A DNA stretch of 64,000 nucleotides from Whitmania pigra (lineage: Eukaryota > Annelida > Clitellata > Hirudinida > Haemopidae), in contig JAJTWR010000231.1 of NCBI GenBank assembly GCA_021613335.1, positions 4,172,001-4,236,000 on the forward strand. The letters are read 5' to 3'. The notes under the pieces are model-generated. The model saw only the letters and a program-made list of their open reading frames with translations, did not search any database and was not told the DNA's origin. This document shows positions 40,205-52,382 of this stretch, one piece after another (position 1 is the stretch's first letter; each line of letters begins with the position of its first letter). Both the position numbers and the translations under genes were made by a program.

Positions 40205-42360
40205 ACTGATGCATATGTCTCCGAAGAGCTCCACTCATGCGACCTAGACGCCGAAGGGTTCGCCACTTACCTCAACAGAAAGCTAGAGCATATCCTCAAC
40301 GAACACGCCCCCTTCAAGAAGCTGACCGTCCACGTGGGTCAGTACTCAAACAACCAGCTCTCCAACGAAGCTATTGAGGCCAAAAAACGTTGCCGACGCT
40401 TGGAACGTCTATATCTTCGTAAACGTACAGCAACTACCAAACAGGAGTACAAATCCGCAAAGGACGCTGCCAGGCTGGCCATCCTCAACTCCAGGGCATC
40501 TTCTATGAAAGAGGAACTCAGCTCCAGCGTCAATCCACGATCCATGTGGCGCTCACTTCATAGCACAGTAACCCTCGCCAACACTACTCCGACGCAGAGT
40601 GCCAGTCTCTCGTCACCTCATTCAATGCATTTTCATCTCAAAAATCGCCAACATTCATCAGTCAATCGCCAATACACTTTCTTCATCATCTATCTCATCC
40701 CTTCCAACCAGGAAGTTCACTGGCACGCCTCTTTCGACTCTCCCTCCTGTCTCGCCTATAGAAGTCTTGAAAGCCATTCGAGCTCTGCCCAACAAAACCT
40801 CCCCGCTAGATCCTTTCCCAACCTCTCTCCTAAAAAAGTATTCCCACATTCTAGCTCCAATCCTCTCCAAACTCGCTAAAATTTCCTTTAGCTCCGGTGT
40901 CTTCCCTTCCATCTTCAAGCACGCGCAGGTACTCCCCTTGCTAAAAAAAAAAGTCAGGCCTCGACCCTAGCTCCCCGTCTAATTACAGACCAATCTCCAA
41001 CCTCTCTACTATATCGAAACTACTAGAAAGGCTCACCCTTTCTAGAATCAGTCCCCATATTACTAAGTCCTCTAACTTCTCTCTATTCCAATCCGCCTAT
41101 AGACCTGGTTTCTCCATAGAGACCGCTCTTTCCCATATTTTCAACAATATATCTCACATTTGTGGAAATCGTAACTGCGCCGTTATGGTCGGTCTAGACC
41201 TATCGGCATCCTTCGACACCATCAACCATAGCATACTGTTAGACAGACTCTACTCCGACTTCGGCATCGAAGGTCTCGCACTTTCTTGGCTCCAATCTTA
41301 CCTCTCCAACAGATCCCAATACGTTAAGCTGAGCTGCCATACTTCCTCTTATGTTGATCTCCTTGCTGAAGTCCCCCAGGGCTCCGTCCTGGGACCCCTA
41401 CTTTTCACAACCTACACTTCACCCCTGTCTGACATCGTCAAAATTTTGAAGTCCTTTTACTAATACGCGGATGACACGAGTCTCTACTCTGTCCTCTCCA
41501 GCGACAGTGTTTCTGCTCAACTAGACAATCTGCGAAGGTGCACAGACGCCATTAACGACAGGCACCTCGTAAATTTCCTTCAACTCAACCCTCAAAAGTC
41601 CGAAATAATGTTTATCGGCACACCTCTTCAACTGAAAAACCTATCCCCCCATCTTCAATAAATATCGCTGGCACCCTTCTTCATTCTTCTTCTACCCTAA
41701 AACTTCTCGGCGTTACTTTTGACTCCCACCTCAGCTTTAAACAACATGCCTCCTCCACAGCAAAATCTTGCAATCATCTGAGCTATACGACATATCCGCC
41801 CACTCCTCTCGGTCGACATGACTGCTGTTCTCGCACGCAGCCTGGTCCTCTCACGCCTTGACTACTGCAACTCCCTCCTGTATGGCGCTCCAGCCTCCCT
41901 TATCCTCTCCATTCAGCGCATTCAAAACAAGTTAGCTAAACTTGTTCTCCTTGATTCCAATCTCAACAGCTCCGAGGCCCTGGCGCAACTGCACTGGCTA
42001 CCCATCCATCACCGCATCATTTACAAAATATCTTTGCTCACCTATCGTACCTTAACCACATCCAACCCCCCTTATCTCCATCATCTCATTCGCCACCGTC
42101 ACATCCCCGATCGCATCCGCTCATCTTCTACAATTCATCTTCACCAACCGGTTCACAAATCATCCATAGTTAACCGAGGCTTCTCTTATGCCTCGCCCGC
42201 CGTCTGGAACAGCCTGCCCCCCATCATCCGGTCTCAGCCCACGCTCGAACTCTTCAAGCGCCAGCTGAAGACCTATCTCTTCAAATCATCCCTTGAAGAT
42301 CCAAGGCGCCTCTAACACTATGCTTAAGGCATCATATAAATAAACTATTATTATTATTAT
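40205..42360 (+). mobile_element. 5'-truncated, inactive L2/CR1-type LINE
   Basis: Reverse-transcriptase blocks in order: a basic linker (LERLYLRKRTATTKQEY), RPGFSIETALSH, GLDLSASFDTINHSILL (motif A), VPQGSVLGPLLF (motif B) and YADDTSLY (motif C, about 41462). Then come the C-terminal DYCNSLLYG, LHWLPIHHRIIYK and SPAVWNSLPP, ending near 42315. Frameshifts (for example around 40590-40620, 40965 and 41640) and a stop just before YADD show it is dead. The 3' end is ATATAAATAAACTATTATTATT, the microsatellite tail typical of L2/CR1 elements. The endonuclease domain is missing. Confidence 0.9.
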
Positions 42361-42475
42361 TATGTGCTTCTGACCTATTTAATCTCAACCAATCCATAGC
42401 ATGCATATTAATCAGCCATGGCGCTGGTTAAGGTTTGGGAAAACGCTGCCGGGGACTCCGCTTGTGTAAATACGG
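42361..42475 (-). repeat. Right arm of the 4.1-kb inverted repeat
   Basis: Reverse complement reads CCCGGCAGCGTTTTCCCAAA ... GCGCCATGGCTGATTAATAT ... GATTGGTTGAGAT ... AAATAGGTCA, pairing with 38345-38450. It begins directly at the end of the LINE tail. Confidence 0.75.
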
Positions 42476-43900
42476 TTCTGAATTGGCTTTTAAAGAAATG
42501 TAAACTTGGAGAACTGATAGAAAAATATAAGATAAACGGCTTCTGAGCTTCCAAGTGATGTTGAGATTCTAACGTAATGTTTAACGTATTGATGGGAATT
42601 TAACACCAGTTTTATTATTGATGATAAAACAAAAATTTACTTGTCATATTTTCTTATATCTCTGCAATATTTATTTATATATTATCGTCCGGACAGGTTC
42701 GCTGATTTCGAATCTGTATATTGGTAATGACTTCCGCACAGAAGGTTTATTTTTTGGTGTTGTAGTAAAAGACAACTACTAAAATTTAATTTAGTGATTC
42801 TTTGAATCAGATTGGAGAAATAATCAAAAATGCAGGTCAGACACTCAACAAACTGAGTGAATTAACTCTTGAACTCCAAATGGATGAAGTGATAGCCGCG
42901 TAAGCTGCTAAAGAGATCTCATTTCTTGTTATACCTGAATTTGTTTGTGTTCCTAGTCAGGTAGGCAAGATGCAGAATTCAAGTGAAGAGGATGATAAAA
43001 ATAACATGAAATCCCATAGGAAGGCTCAGAATAATACTTATTCCAAGTTAAATCAGCATGGATTCTAGATGTTTTATACATTACTTATTGCTAGAGAATT
43101 AGTGTTTGTGGTGAACATATACTTTTAGTTCTTTGTAACAATAATTGCTTTATTATAAACCACATCAGGATACAATGACACATCACAATTACTCTATATC
43201 TGCCTCAGAGATCCATTCCTCCCATCAGCTATTTTTATCTATTTTGTTTTGAATAATTTTAAACTCTAAGATTAAACAATATTTCAAACAATTTTTTGAA
43301 GTGACCTGATAATCTGTTGATGTTGAATGGCTGATGACATCCCACCTGAGAAATCAACTCGATCGTCACGTTTAGGTTGCTGCTTTGTATATGATACATT
43401 TTCAAACATTTAATTTGGTGCCTCTAGAGAGACCCATAAATTGAGTGATTTCGGGTTTTGAAGTTAATTTTTTTGCGATTTTAAGTGACTAGGAATTCCT
43501 GAAAACATTTTTTGATTAAATCGATCCGCTGAAGTCTGATTTAGTTACAAAATGAAATTTTGCGTTTGTGTTACTCCTGACTAAGCTGTTTGTTGCGCGG
43601 CTTGTGGAATGACAATTAGCTAATGAATCATTCGGCACCCCGTAATATTAGCGCCTCGGTTCTCGGTCGACTGATTACCGTAACATCTGCCCGACAAACC
43701 CATAAAGAAATTTGATCATCAGCTTTAAGTGAAGTTTATTCGTGCAGTAAAAAATATCAACAAATTTGCATTGCTCGCGAAATATAACTTAAGATCAACT
43801 TTTAGGCAGACGTAGACTCAAAAGCAGAAATTCTGAAAATTCTGCTTTAAAAGTAGTTGGGAGACTGGGAAGCTTTGTTTTCAGAATTATTAGGTTGGAT
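42476..43900. other. Intergenic, PREP upstream region
   Basis: AT-rich with a slightly GC-richer patch at about 43590-43700 that may be the PREP promoter. No repeat family or coding exon recognised. Confidence 0.5.
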
Positions 43901-46900
43901 ATGGGTGAGATTGTATATCCTAATGCACGCAGAGACATATCTGTGATCGACGATTACCATGGGCGCTTAGTAAGTTATTATGATTTAATATTTGCTGCAA
44001 AAAACATTAAAAGTCGTATTACAACAATTACATTGCAAGGTGTGCGATCCATATCGCTGGCTGGAAGATCCAGATTCTGCAGAAACAAAGGCTTTCGTTG
44101 ATGCACAAAATGCAATCACTATACCGTATCTTGAGAAGTGTTCTTACAGAAAAATACTTAACGAAAGGTATTATTTAACCGTATTTAAAATTAGGACTAT
44201 TTTTAATTGTGATGCAATTCGTAGGATAACAGAACTGTGGAACTATGAAAAATATGGTTGTCCCTCAAAACATGGCCAAAAATGGTTCTACTTTTACAAC
44301 ACTGGACTTCAAAATCAGAGGTGAATTTTTGATGCAACAATATGAAATGTGTTGTTGGTTCAATTTGAGACAACAAGCTTATGTAGAATTTTTAGAACTG
44401 CAATAGGGCTTAGGTTTAGTTTTAATTTTCAACAAAAATCTGAGCACAATTATTAAATTAATTTAAGCTAAAAATATTCTTTAACATTGTACCAGAACTG
44501 TTTATATTTTGTTAAATGTTTTGCCTCCTTATTTCTTAACTGATTTTTGTGATTTAACTTTTTGGTATCAATTTTTATACATTTTTTCTTTGACCTATAG
44601 CGTGCTTTACGTGCAAGATGATTTGAATGGGGAGTCCAAAGAGTTTCTCGATCCAAATAAATTTTCTGCTGATGGAACCTCCTTCATCAGGGTGCATTCC
44701 TTCTCAAAAGATGGAAAATATTTGGCTTACGGGATCAGTGAAGGTGGCTCTGATTGGACTAACATCAAGGTTTGAAAAGTTAACACATAAAATTAGAATT
44801 ATTTGAATAAATATTATATTTGAATATTGAATTAGAATTATTATCTGAAGAATTATTTTTATTTCATTTTTATTTCATTATTATTATTATTATTACTACT
44901 TCCATTTTGAACTAATTTTGTTCTATTGTTAATATTTTATTTAATTTTTAACTTTATTCTTTTCCTTTGATGTCAATCATGTGTCCAATTGTTAATTTTC
45001 CATGGATTATTAGTCTTGCCAGTTTGATTTGTTATGCATTAATTTTGAAGAATCTTCTGTTGAACCACTATTATTGTTATTAATTGTGATTTGCTTTTTT
45101 AAAGATAAGACAGACAGAAGATATGAAAGATTTGGATGATGATTTGAAGAACGTAAAATTCACTTCCCTTGCATGGACACATGATAACTCAGGCTTTTTC
45201 TACAATGTGAGTAAACAAATCCTTATATCTGTTATATGTTTTATATGTTTTAAAAATATTTTTTGATTGTGTTAAAATTTAATTTTAATCTCTATTAATA
45301 ATTATTAATAATAAAATATTATTATTATAATAAAATATTATTATAAATGAAAATTCTTTGTAGATGTATCCGAATCAAGAAGGCAAAACCGATGGAACAG
45401 AAACAACTTGCAATCTCAATCAGATTTTGTGCTACCATCGACTGGGGACCTCACAAGATGAAGATGTAACTTGCGCTCATTGGCCCGAAAACCCCAAGTG
45501 GACCAGGTGAGTTTGTTTGTTGCTAATGAACTTTTACACCTTTTGAGATTGAAATCCATGGAACATGAAATTTGTTATGAATATTCCATATTTACATTTG
45601 TGGGTTTCAGATGCAATATTTCAGGAATTGGTTGTAATATCAGTTTTTATTTGAGATCAATAACATTATTTTTAACCATTAATAAGTGAGCAATAACATG
45701 AGTGAACAAATGTTCTTGACATTACAGTGGTGCTGTTGTTAGTGAGTGTGGTGAGTATCTCATTTGCACACCACAAGAGGGTTGTGATCCTGTTAATCGA
45801 CTCTACTTTTGTCGTCTGCCTTCTCTCAAAAGCGGTTTGCAAGGTTCGTTAATTTGTGTTGTTTTACTTATGATTTGTTATGTTTTATGCATCTTAGATT
45901 TCATATTATATCATATAACATCAAGCTCTGTTTTTTATGTCAGGCATGTTGACCTTTGAGAAAGTTGTTGATAACTTTGATGCGGAATACGAGGTTGTTA
46001 GTTTTTCAATTGTATAAATGGAATTTTTTAAACATGCAATGCATTTATAAATGATGACTCACTTCAATGCCGATTAAATAGCTGGACATCTTGCAAATGA
46101 CTTTGTAAATATTAAGAATTTGTTCTGATAAGTGGGGTATCATTCAATTCAATTAAAATTAAATAAACTATTGCTTGACCTCTTTTGCTTTTAAAATATT
46201 TGAGGAATTGCTAAGTTGATTAATGTGTATTTTTGGAATAGTTTGCTCAAATGAATTATTTACAATGTCTTTCTTAAAATTCATAAAATATGATTATGCT
46301 TTTATGGTTTTAGTTATGTTATAATTTAAATATTTGCTTGCAGTATATCACAAACAGTGGATCATTGTTTGTCTTCAAAACTAATTTGAATTCCCCCCGA
46401 TATAAGCTCATAACAATTGACTTTGAAAATTACTCTCAGGTTGTTTGCCTTTTACAAGTTAAAAATTATTGTTCACAGAATATCACTCAGGCGTTGTTAG
46501 ATCATTTAATCACTATACATTTTTTATAATTTTGTTGCTAATTATTTTTTTAATGCTGTGATAAACACAGGAGGCATGGAAAGATCTTGTTGCTGAAGAT
46601 GAGTATGATGTGCTCCAGTGGGCCAACTGCATTAACAAGAACAAATTAGTCCTTTGCTATCTTCATGATGTCAAGGTTTGCAGAAAAAAAATTATTTTGC
46701 AATTATTTAAGCTGCATGTTTTTATATTTCCTTATTTCTTACTTGACCTGCATGTTCATGCAAATATTTCAAATGCTTACAGTCAGTTCTCCATGTCCAC
46801 TCGAGTGAGTCAGGTCAAAGGTTAGCTTCCTTGCCTCTGGACATCGGTGATGTTGTGGGCTACTCGGGAGAAACGAGAGACACTGAGGTAAAGTGCTTGA

Positions 46901-49155
46901 TTTAAGAATCTCTTTATTTAGAAAACTGCAATAGAAATTGATTGAGTAACCCTCATTCAAGCTTGGAATAAAATTTGCCTGAGATGGAATAATGAAAGTT
47001 TGTCTAATGTCAATTTGAAGTTATACTATTCAAATTATTACTGATTGTTATGACTGATATTTTTCTTTCAGTTTTTCTATTCATTTGTATCTTTCTTGAC
47101 TCCTGGTGTGATTTACCAGTGCAATATGGAGGGGGATGACTACACACCCAAGGTGCAAACTATTTTATAAAGAATTACTATTTTATAATTTTAACATTCA
47201 ATCATGAATGCTTTTATATTCCAGGTTTTTCGAGAAATAAAACTCAAAGATTTTGATTCCTCACTGTTTCAAGCCACTCAGGTGTTTTATCCAAGTTTGG
47301 ACGACCCCTACCTTAAGATACCAATGTTCATCATTCACAGAAAAGCAAGTCATTTTTTTATAATATCTATGGCATAATTTGTGTATGAGATGAGACCACA
47401 AAATTTTATAATAACAAGTCATATTATTACTAGTCATGTCGACTAACTTTGAATTGATATTGTTGAATTGGTGTTGCATTGTTGCTCAGCGGTCAAATAT
47501 TTGTCTGCTTGCAGTGCCCTCTTTAGTTATTCTGGCAACTTTCATAGTTGGAAATTTGTTAGAACCCCACATTCTTCCGCAGTCTGCAATTTCACCATGG
47601 ATGACTGAGTCATCTTTTAGTCACTAAAAGCTGTTGAATAGCCTACATTTAGAACTTCATACTTATACTTTTGCCAATTTTTCTCAAACACAAAATTAAT
47701 TTTTCCTTTTGAACGTGATGATGTGTTAGTGTGATGTCTGCAGAGCACTTCTTACTCAAAGATGTTGCATTTTTTAATGTTTTACATTTGTTAACTGTAA
47801 CTCAAAATGTTTGGTAGCAGTGCATAAATTTCAAATATTTGCCAGGGACTTGTGTTGGATGGTTCTCATCCTTTACTGTTGTATGGATATGGAGGCTTTA
47901 ATGTCTCCATCTGTCCTACATTCAGCGTGAGCAGGATTGTTTTCATGAATCATCTGGGTGGGATTGTTGCCATCCCCAACATTCGGGGTGGAGGGTGAGA
48001 TGTCGTTTAGTCAATGACTGCTAGCAATTTATTATTATCATCAGTTATAATCACAACTCATCAGAGAATATGGAGAGACATGGCACAAAGCAGGAATGTT
48101 GAAGAACAAGCAAAATGTTTTCAATGACTTTCAAGATGCTGCTCATTACCTCATCCTGAACAAATATACATCACCTGATAGGTGGTAGCCATATGAAACA
48201 TTAACTGTAGCTTTGATCATCATGAAAGTTACTATTGTTTCTTTAGGATAACCGTTAATGGTGCCAGCAATGGGGGACTATTGGTTGCTGCTTGTGCCAA
48301 TCAGAGACCTGATCTGTTTGGTTGCGTGATAGGTCAAGTGGGGTAGGCTTGTCATATTGTTGGATTACATCATACTTTGGAGATAATGTTTCATTGTTTT
48401 ACTAAGTTATCTCACTTTTTATATTATTAATTAAAAATAATTTGTTTGAATTGTTCATGACAGTGTGATGGATATGTTGAGATTCCACAAATTCACCATA
48501 GGACATGCATGGACAACAGATTTTGGATGTGCTGACAACAAAGATGACTTTGAAGTCTTGATAAAGTTGGTTTAATATTCTTTCATTTTATTTATACTTT
48601 TAAAAATTAATGCAAATTTCATAAAATCACAATTGTGGAAACGTATATTTTGTTAAATAACAACTGTCTAGGTATTCTCCATTACACAATGTTAATGGGT
48701 TCTCAGGCAAGCAGTACCCAGCTACTCTTCTGCTCACTGGCGACCATGATGATAGGGTTGTTCCTCTCCATTCCCTAAAATTAATTGCAGAATTGCAACA
48801 TCAGTTTGGAAACAGACCGTTTCAGGTTGGCATCAATCTTGCTTATTTGAGGCAACTGAGTAATAATACATCTTACCATATAATTATGGTTCCAATATAC
48901 ATAAGAATGAGCACAAATATTATGTCTTTAAAATGACGTATTGCTATACTTATTCTAGAAAAAGCCAATCTTGATCAAGGTCGATGTCAACTCAGGCCAT
49001 GGTGCAGGCAAGCCAACTCAGAAAATAGTAAGCATATTCCTATAATCCGATGCTATTTAAAGCTAGTAAATATTCATTATTTTGCTCAGATCCAGGAGCT
49101 AACAGATTTCTATTCCTTCATTGCTATCAATCTCAACTTGGAATGGAAAAACTGA
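43901..49155 (+). CDS. prep: Prolyl oligopeptidase (prolyl endopeptidase)
   Basis: Cytosolic serine peptidase (family S9A) that cleaves after proline in short peptides. Twenty exons: 43901-43969, 44040-44167, 44225-44320, 44601-44769, 45105-45206, 45364-45506, 45728-45843, 45944-45993, 46344-46439, 46571-46675, 46783-46887, 47072-47152, 47225-47344, 47846-47994, 48065-48181, 48247-48342, 48464-48565, 48672-48825, 48959-49027, 49090-49155. They give 710 aa, the same length as human PREP. The N-terminal part and seven-blade propeller include [11 protein letters not shown] and [11 protein letters not shown]. The hydrolase domain has Ser556 in NGASNGGLL, Asp641 in [13 protein letters not shown] and His680 in SGHGAGKPT. 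Every phase closes. The family motif GGSNGG is GASNGG here, which should be tolerated. The intron after 47344 starts GCAAGT, a GC-AG intron. Confidence 0.97.
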
Positions 49156-49594
49156 CACCTAACTTCATTTTTTGAAAGAAATGAGCCTTAAACTCAGTTG
49201 TCATAAGGAATTTTTTAATTAATCTGGATTATTCCTGACTTGCTTAATCTATTACCACTTAAGAGTTAATGTTCATTCATTTCGAAAACAATTGGACCGT
49301 TTGCTCCACATTTTGTCGTGTTACAAGTCACTTCATTGTCAATCCTAGTATTTTGCTTTGTTTATTGAAGTTTCTTGTCCATTTCTAGTTGCTTATTTCA
49401 ACTTAAAATGTCAGTGTTCAAGGTTTTACAACAATAATTTGCAAATTGGCTGGGCAATATGCTAAACAAAAAAAGCACAATAATCTGTAATTGAAACTGA
49501 GAAAACAATTTACAATGCTGTTCTTGTTATCTAAGACAAATGTTTCAAAATCCAGGAAACAGTATGATTATAGGATTGTAATATTCAGCTGCTC

Positions 49595-49600
49595 TTTATT
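49595..49600 (-). terminator. Candidate poly(A) signal for TEDC1
   Basis: AATAAA in transcript sense, about 85 bases after the TEDC1 stop, in the 530-bp gap between convergent PREP and TEDC1. Confidence 0.5.
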
Positions 49601-49684
49601 GTTGGATTTAAAGCAGGCAGAATGGATTTAACCCATGATCCAATGTTATGGATTAAAATAATATGCTTTCTTATTGAGTGGTTG

Positions 49685-51098
49685 TTATTTTGATTTTCTT
49701 AGAGGAGGTATGCAATAATAACCATCCATCTTGGCATTCAACTGGTCCAGCTCAGTCCTCAGTTTGTTTTGTTGCATAACAAGATAGGCCTCCAAATGGG
49801 ATATCTCATTCCTTAGCTTCCTTGTTTCATTCTGGATGTCAATGCTCTTCAATTCATCTGGAAGTCTTGCCTCTTTCATCACCTCGAGAAAGTTCTTCTC
49901 ATCCTCGGCAGTCGCCTTCCTCTCAGCTTTTTCTTCCAGTTGAAATACAGGAGTTTGTTTAAGGCTCTTTGCATTTTGACTCGAGAGTTTGTATTTCTTT
50001 ATTTCCCCTTCAATTAATAACATCATTGAGTTCAACTCGTCCGCAGGAATGTAGTCTGGTTTTTCCAGGCACAATTTTTGTAATTGGTCCAGCAGTCCAT
50101 CATATTCACTCAATATGTCCTCCAAGTCTTCACAAGTCTCGGAGAGTCTGTTAGAAGCAGCACATTGAACCTTTGAGAAAATATCTGGTTTTGTTAGTTG
50201 TTTGCTTTGAGGATGCTGGCTTATCTTCAAATCTAACACACTACCCATCCATTTCCAAAAAACCTCTTGACATTCTTTCCACTTCAAAAGATTTTCCAAG
50301 CATCTATTGTCTTTCTCCAAAAGATCCAGATATTTTTTCAATTTATCTGGTGATTTCAAAAGTTGAAGCTCCAAAATGCTTAAATGGTTTCCGTCAAGTT
50401 CATTCGCATCTTTAATGGATGTTGCTTCATAGATCTTATGCTTCAGTGTGTACAATTCTCTCTGGAAACTGTGCAGATTGTAGAGGTTTAATCTCAACTT
50501 GTTGTTTAAAATTAGGAGCTGCTGAATTTTAATGTATGGGTCTGATGTATCACTCTCCAAACTTTGAAGCTTGTCCTGATGTGCATCTGGTATTTCAGTA
50601 GCGATGCCAAATGCACTGAGCAGATTTTCGTCAGAGTCCTCAAAGACAATAGTCCGGTTATGTATTAATCTACAAATTAACTGATCGTTGCAAAATATCC
50701 AGCCAAATGCGAGCAAAAGCTCCCTGCTGCCATAGCTCATGTCAGGTGGCAAATTCAGCATTTCATTTGAATAGTACTGCTTTTCTAGCAACTTTATTTT
50801 AGTGAAGTCAATGTCCTCAAGCCTCATTTCCGTTGACATGGTGATATCATTGCCATAACAAAGCACGCTGTAGACTAACTTCCATAAAACAGGAACCACG
50901 TCATCGTCATTAAATTTTGCTTTTCTTAAAGTTTCCGCTTTAACCGAGCAAACCCCATTTTCGTCTAATATTCTGCACAAGAGCTCTATCACCTTTCTAA
51001 TTGGCATTTGCTTTCTGAAATCAACGAGTCTAAAATTAGTGACAAAAGACTTTAAGCAAACAAAAATATAGATATAAGCACCTCGTAAATTCAGACAT
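49685..51098 (-). CDS. tedc1: TEDC1, tubulin epsilon and delta complex protein 1
   Basis: Known TEDC1 works with TEDC2, delta- and epsilon-tubulin to stabilise centriolar triplet microtubules. Family evidence is the N-terminal pattern KAKFNDDDVVPVLWKLVYSV followed by GSRELLLAFGWIF (human has RAKF...ALWQLL and GSRELLLALSWLL), then a long helical and coiled-coil C-terminal half (residues about 180-450). I prefer two exons: 51082-51098 (MSEFT plus a split Arg) and 49685-51029, with a 53-bp GT-AG intron, giving 453 aa. An unspliced reading starting upstream near 51130 is also open (481 aa), but it would insert a hydrophobic segment from the intron. It is convergent with PREP. Confidence 0.82.
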
Positions 51099-51337
51099 AT
51101 TGCATCAATCGAAACATACCAATCCGCCAACCAGCAGTAAACATCGTTGCTACGAACACCGGGGAAGTTTATTACTCCGGTACAAAAATATCTATAAATG
51201 GCTATTTAATTATTTAAATATTTAGTTAAAAATCCGTTTCTTTTCTAGCTGATTTGCATCCACAATTCTAAACACTAGAACCCAAAACCAGATTGCAAGT
51301 TTCAAGTGCACGAAACATGAATACATAACAGCTTGTA

Positions 51338-51410
51338 CCGTGTTTCCCCGAAACACCGGTTCTTATTTTAATTGCTCCAAAATACATGATAGGGCTCATT
51401 TTATCATATG
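51338..51410. mobile_element. Fragment resembling a widespread short DNA-transposon repeat
   Basis: ACCGTGTTTCCCCGAAACAC, then TCTTATTTTAATTGCTCCAAAAT, then ATAGGGCTCATTTT, recalls a short interspersed family (GTTTCCCCGAAAAT ... GCTCCAAAA ... AGGGCTTATTTT) seen in many animal genomes. I cannot name the family. Confidence 0.4.
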
Positions 51411-52257
51411 ATCGAGTGTTATATTTGTACGAGGAACAATGTAACGGCGTATTTATTCATTTATGTCATGCTAAAGGAGGCAGGGTGCATAGCTTTACTC
51501 AGTTATCAATAAAAGTTATGTTTTAACAGAATATTGAAATACTCTTCCAATCGAATATTTTTGAAAAATCTACCTTTAGTAAAATACTGCCATGTCACTC
51601 TTCTGAAACATCATCTTAAATCTCCAAATCATCTTTTCTCGAGAATCCACCGGCTTCCAGACTCACGTCTAGACCCATATTCACGATTCAAACATTTTTG
51701 CTGCCAACATGCTAAATAAAGTGTTATTAAAGCTTGTTATTGTTCTTAAAGTAAAATAATTAATTTGTAAAGCCATGTGCATAGCTATGTTTCCTTTCAT
51801 GTTTAGTTTCCATTACTGTCTGTGCAAATATAAATTTGTTAAGAAAGAGTAATCGCGACGGTAGTAATACTTTATTATTTTGCATCAAACATCCGTATGG
51901 TCTGCCGCTGTCAGTTCACGATTAATTTAATATTTTTTGCTTTTTTCCGTATTAATTTTTTATAGCTTTAAGGTTAACGGCCTGGACAAAAATTCTGGGC
52001 CCCTACGTTACGTCAGCTTATTTTTTTTGTGGCTCTCTTACAGCCATCCTCTTAAGAAAGCTGTGAATTGCCAGACATTTGGACAAAGTCCAAAACAAAA
52101 CTAATCTGCACTGAAATGGAAACCAACTAAATTTAACTTAAACAAACAATAAAACTTGACTCATGGGGGGCCCCACTCAAAGTCACTGTCTCAAAGTCAG
52201 TCTCAACAATGAAAAAATTGAACATTACAAATTTTCATAAATTCTTGCAAGAAAAAC

Positions 52258-52263
52258 TTTATT
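52258..52263 (-). terminator. Candidate poly(A) signal for SQSTM1
   Basis: AATAAA in transcript sense about 120 bases beyond the stop. Confidence 0.5.
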
Positions 52264-52382
52264 AAATTTATAATGAAGTCCATGTTCATTGAAACAAAGC
52301 ATGATTAAGCTGATCAAGAAGCTGTAAATAATGGTTTAGAAGAGAAGCTATACGAAACGTTCAATAACATAATCTTCTGTGT

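Larger units (their letters stand above)
51099..52382. other. Intergenic TEDC1-SQSTM1
   Basis: Includes the TEDC1 promoter region and a repeat-like patch at 51338-51410. No coding exon recognised. Confidence 0.5.
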
